From the NCBI GenBank assembly GCA_003513015.1, contig DOTA01000247.1, positions 1 to 5,484 of the forward strand: a DNA stretch of 5,484 nt. Direction: 5' to 3'. The DNA comes from Chloroflexota bacterium. GTDB lineage: Bacteria; Chloroflexota; Anaerolineae; Anaerolineales; UBA11858. This document shows, in pieces, positions 4,388 through 5,484 of the stretch. Numbering within the stretch: the first letter of the stretch is position 1; every line of letters starts with the position of its first letter. Position numbers and translations under genes: made by a program. The notes under the pieces were generated by a model that saw nothing but the letters and a program-made list of their open reading frames with translations, ran no database searches and was not told the DNA's origin.

Positions 4388-4789
4388 ATGGAAGTATTCA
4401 ACATCGATTTACCCGCAATGTATGGCGATCACCACGTTGTCGAGGTTCGGCGCATTTTGTTGCAAATGCCCGGCGTTGAGGATGTGTACGCCAGCAGCGG
4501 CTTCCGTGCTGCCGAGATCACCTTCGATCCAGATCGCACCAGCACGGAAGATATTAAAGCCAAACTGGATGAAGCAGGCTACATTGGGGAACTCCCCATC
4601 CCCGCGGAGGTTCCCGCACAATCAGCTTCTACTGGGAATGGAAATAAGGGTTTCTTCCGCCATACGGCGGCCTTTGAAACCACCAACGCAGTGGTCAGTT
4701 TTGGACAAACTGTTAATTATGAAGGTCGTGCCCTCTGGCCTTGTCCGGGCATGTCCCCCCTTACCAGTATGGACGAGGATGAGGAATAA
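4388..4789 (+). CDS. HMA-fold (heavy-metal-associated) protein without CxxC, leader of the CODH operon
   Basis: The protein has 133 residues, with a strong AAGGAGG site (4372-4378) 9 nt before the ATG. Residues 1-66 follow the HMA beta-alpha-beta-beta-alpha-beta pattern: M-E-V-F-N-I-D-L-P, a helix V-V-E-V-R-R-I-L-L-Q-M-P-G-V-E-D-V, strands ending in A-A-E-I-T-F-D-P, a helix S-T-E-D-I-K-A-K-L-D-E-A-G-Y. The usual M-x-C-x-x-C loop reads M-Y-G-D-H-H, so both metal-binding cysteines are missing while His15 and His16 are present. The C-terminal part (residues 89-133) is not a known domain to me. It holds V-N-Y-E-G-R-A-L-W-P-C-P-G-M-S-P-L and an acidic end (D-E-D-E-E), with Cys119 the only cysteine. 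The gene ends 3 bp before the CODH start, so the two are cotranscribed. A role in nickel handling or CODH maturation is plausible from context but unproven. Confidence 0.83.
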   Translation: MEVFNIDLPAMYGDHHVVEVRRILLQMPGVEDVYASSGFRAAEITFDPDRTSTEDIKAKLDEAGYIGELPIPAEVPAQSASTGNGNKGFFRHTAAFETTNAVVSFGQTVNYEGRALWPCPGMSPLTSMDEDEE

Positions 4790-4792
4790 ATA

Positions 4793-5484
4793 ATGGCAAA
4801 GAAACGAACCCCCCAAGAACGAAGTGCCGATCCCGCCGCCCAACAGATGATCATCCGGGCGGAGGAATTGGGCATCAAAACTGCCTTTGACCGGGCGGAT
4901 GATATGGCCCCCTGCAATATCGGTGGCTCTGGCATGTGCTGCAAGCAATGCGGCATGGGTCCCTGCCGTCTGACGAAAGAAGGCCAGGTGGGCGTCTGCG
5001 GTGCTACCATTGATACCATCCAGGCCCGCAATTTGGTACGCGCGATTTCTGCGGGCAGTGCGGCGCACTCCGACCATGGCCGCGATATGGCCTTTACACT
5101 CAAAGCTGCGGCCAATGGCGAGGCCGAAGGCTATTATATCCGTGATGTGGCCAAGCTGCGCACCGTGGCATCTTATTACGATATTGAAATAGAAGGTCGC
5201 GCCCCCGAAGAGATTGCCAACGATTTGGCTGATCTCTACATTGCTCAGTTCGGTCAGCAGACCGGGGAAGTTGTCCCGGTCATACGCGCCCCAGAAAAAC
5301 GGCAAAAAATCTGGCGCGAGCAAAATGTAATCCCGCGCGGCGTGGATCGCGAAGTGGTCGAAGCCCTGCACCGCACCCATATCGGTGATGATCAGGATGC
5401 CGTGCATATTCTTAACCATGCCATCCGCACCGGATTAGCCGATGGTTGGGCTGGCTCGATGATTGCCACCGATGTCTCCGACAT
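4793..5484 (+). CDS. cooS: Ni-dependent carbon monoxide dehydrogenase catalytic subunit, N-terminal 230 residues
   Basis: The frame is open from the ATG at 4793, with a GAGGATGAGG site just upstream, to the window edge. The N-terminus carries the iron-sulfur ligands in the family order. Cys41 and Cys49 (CX7C) would form the subunit-bridging D cluster, and Cys50, Cys53, Cys58 and Cys69 the B cluster, in M-A-P-C-N-I...G-M-C-C-K-Q-C-G-M-G-P-C-R-L. The A-A-H-S-D-H-G-R histidine motif (His92, His95) follows and is typical of the proton or electron path of CODH. The CX7C spacing resembles D clusters of the [4Fe-4S] type, not the short CX2C type. The Ni-Fe-S C-cluster ligands and most of the protein lie beyond the window. 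The enzyme interconverts CO and CO2. Whether it pairs with acetyl-CoA synthase (acsA role) or works alone (cooS role) cannot be told here, although the B12 riboswitch favours the Wood-Ljungdahl pathway. Confidence 0.95.
   Translation, partial: MAKKRTPQERSADPAAQQMIIRAEELGIKTAFDRADDMAPCNIGGSGMCCKQCGMGPCRLTKEGQVGVCGATIDTIQARNLVRAISAGSAAHSDHGRDMAFTLKAAANGEAEGYYIRDVAKLRTVASYYDIEIEGRAPEEIANDLADLYIAQFGQQTGEVVPVIRAPEKRQKIWREQNVIPRGVDREVVEALHRTHIGDDQDAVHILNHAIRTGLADGWAGSMIATDVSD

Noticed and set aside
4622..5419. 265-codon open frame on the minus strand
   Set aside because: It lies antisense to the HMA-like and CODH genes, which are clearly conserved families. The frame resembles no protein family and is a codon-composition shadow.

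Overview
The window looks like chromosomal DNA of an anaerobic or microaerophilic bacterium of medium GC content. A Ni-dependent CO dehydrogenase, a cobalamin riboswitch, a two-domain protein disulfide oxidoreductase (PDO) and dense intergenic palindromes would fit an Anaerolineae-type Chloroflexota member. That placement is an inference from gene content, not something a marker gene here proves. The genetic code is standard: TGA ends other genes in the window.

Left two thirds (1-3707, minus strand, read right to left). An ECF sigma factor is followed by a short soluble zinc anti-sigma factor and a good intrinsic terminator. Next comes a compact thiol-redox operon: a small zinc-ribbon protein, a PDO, a glutaredoxin-like protein, a His-rich NifX/NifB-type protein, a membrane-anchored TlpA/ResA thioredoxin, and an OsmC-family protein cut by the left edge. 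The sigma gene and the redox operon are preceded by the same two-block motif, GTAAC-N16-CATCTAA. It resembles a sigma-E-type promoter and suggests that the sigma factor drives both itself and the operon. The anti-sigma factor has the C/H/C/C spacing of redox-sensing ZAS proteins of the RsrA type, so the unit reads as a self-contained thiol-stress response module.

The main discovery candidate is the PDO (1679-2344). Its second active site, CPYC in the family, reads TGA-PYC here, and the reading frame continues through the TGA to a full-length 221-residue protein. A perfect 6-bp hairpin with a G-containing 6-nt loop lies 17 nt after the TGA, as expected of a bacterial SECIS. I interpret the gene as a selenoprotein with a Sec-Pro-Tyr-Cys active site, not as a broken gene.

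Right third (about 3930-5484, plus strand). A cobalamin riboswitch carries a large ACTAC-type palindromic insertion and is followed by an intrinsic terminator. It precedes a small HMA-fold protein that lacks the metal-binding CxxC, and then the 5' part of a Ni-CO dehydrogenase gene (cooS/acsA type) that runs off the right edge. B12-dependent control of a CODH leader operon makes sense if the enzyme works with a corrinoid protein in the Wood-Ljungdahl pathway, but the sign of that control is not obvious.

The stretch 3736-4014 between the two divergent units has no gene, only weak promoter-like sequences.
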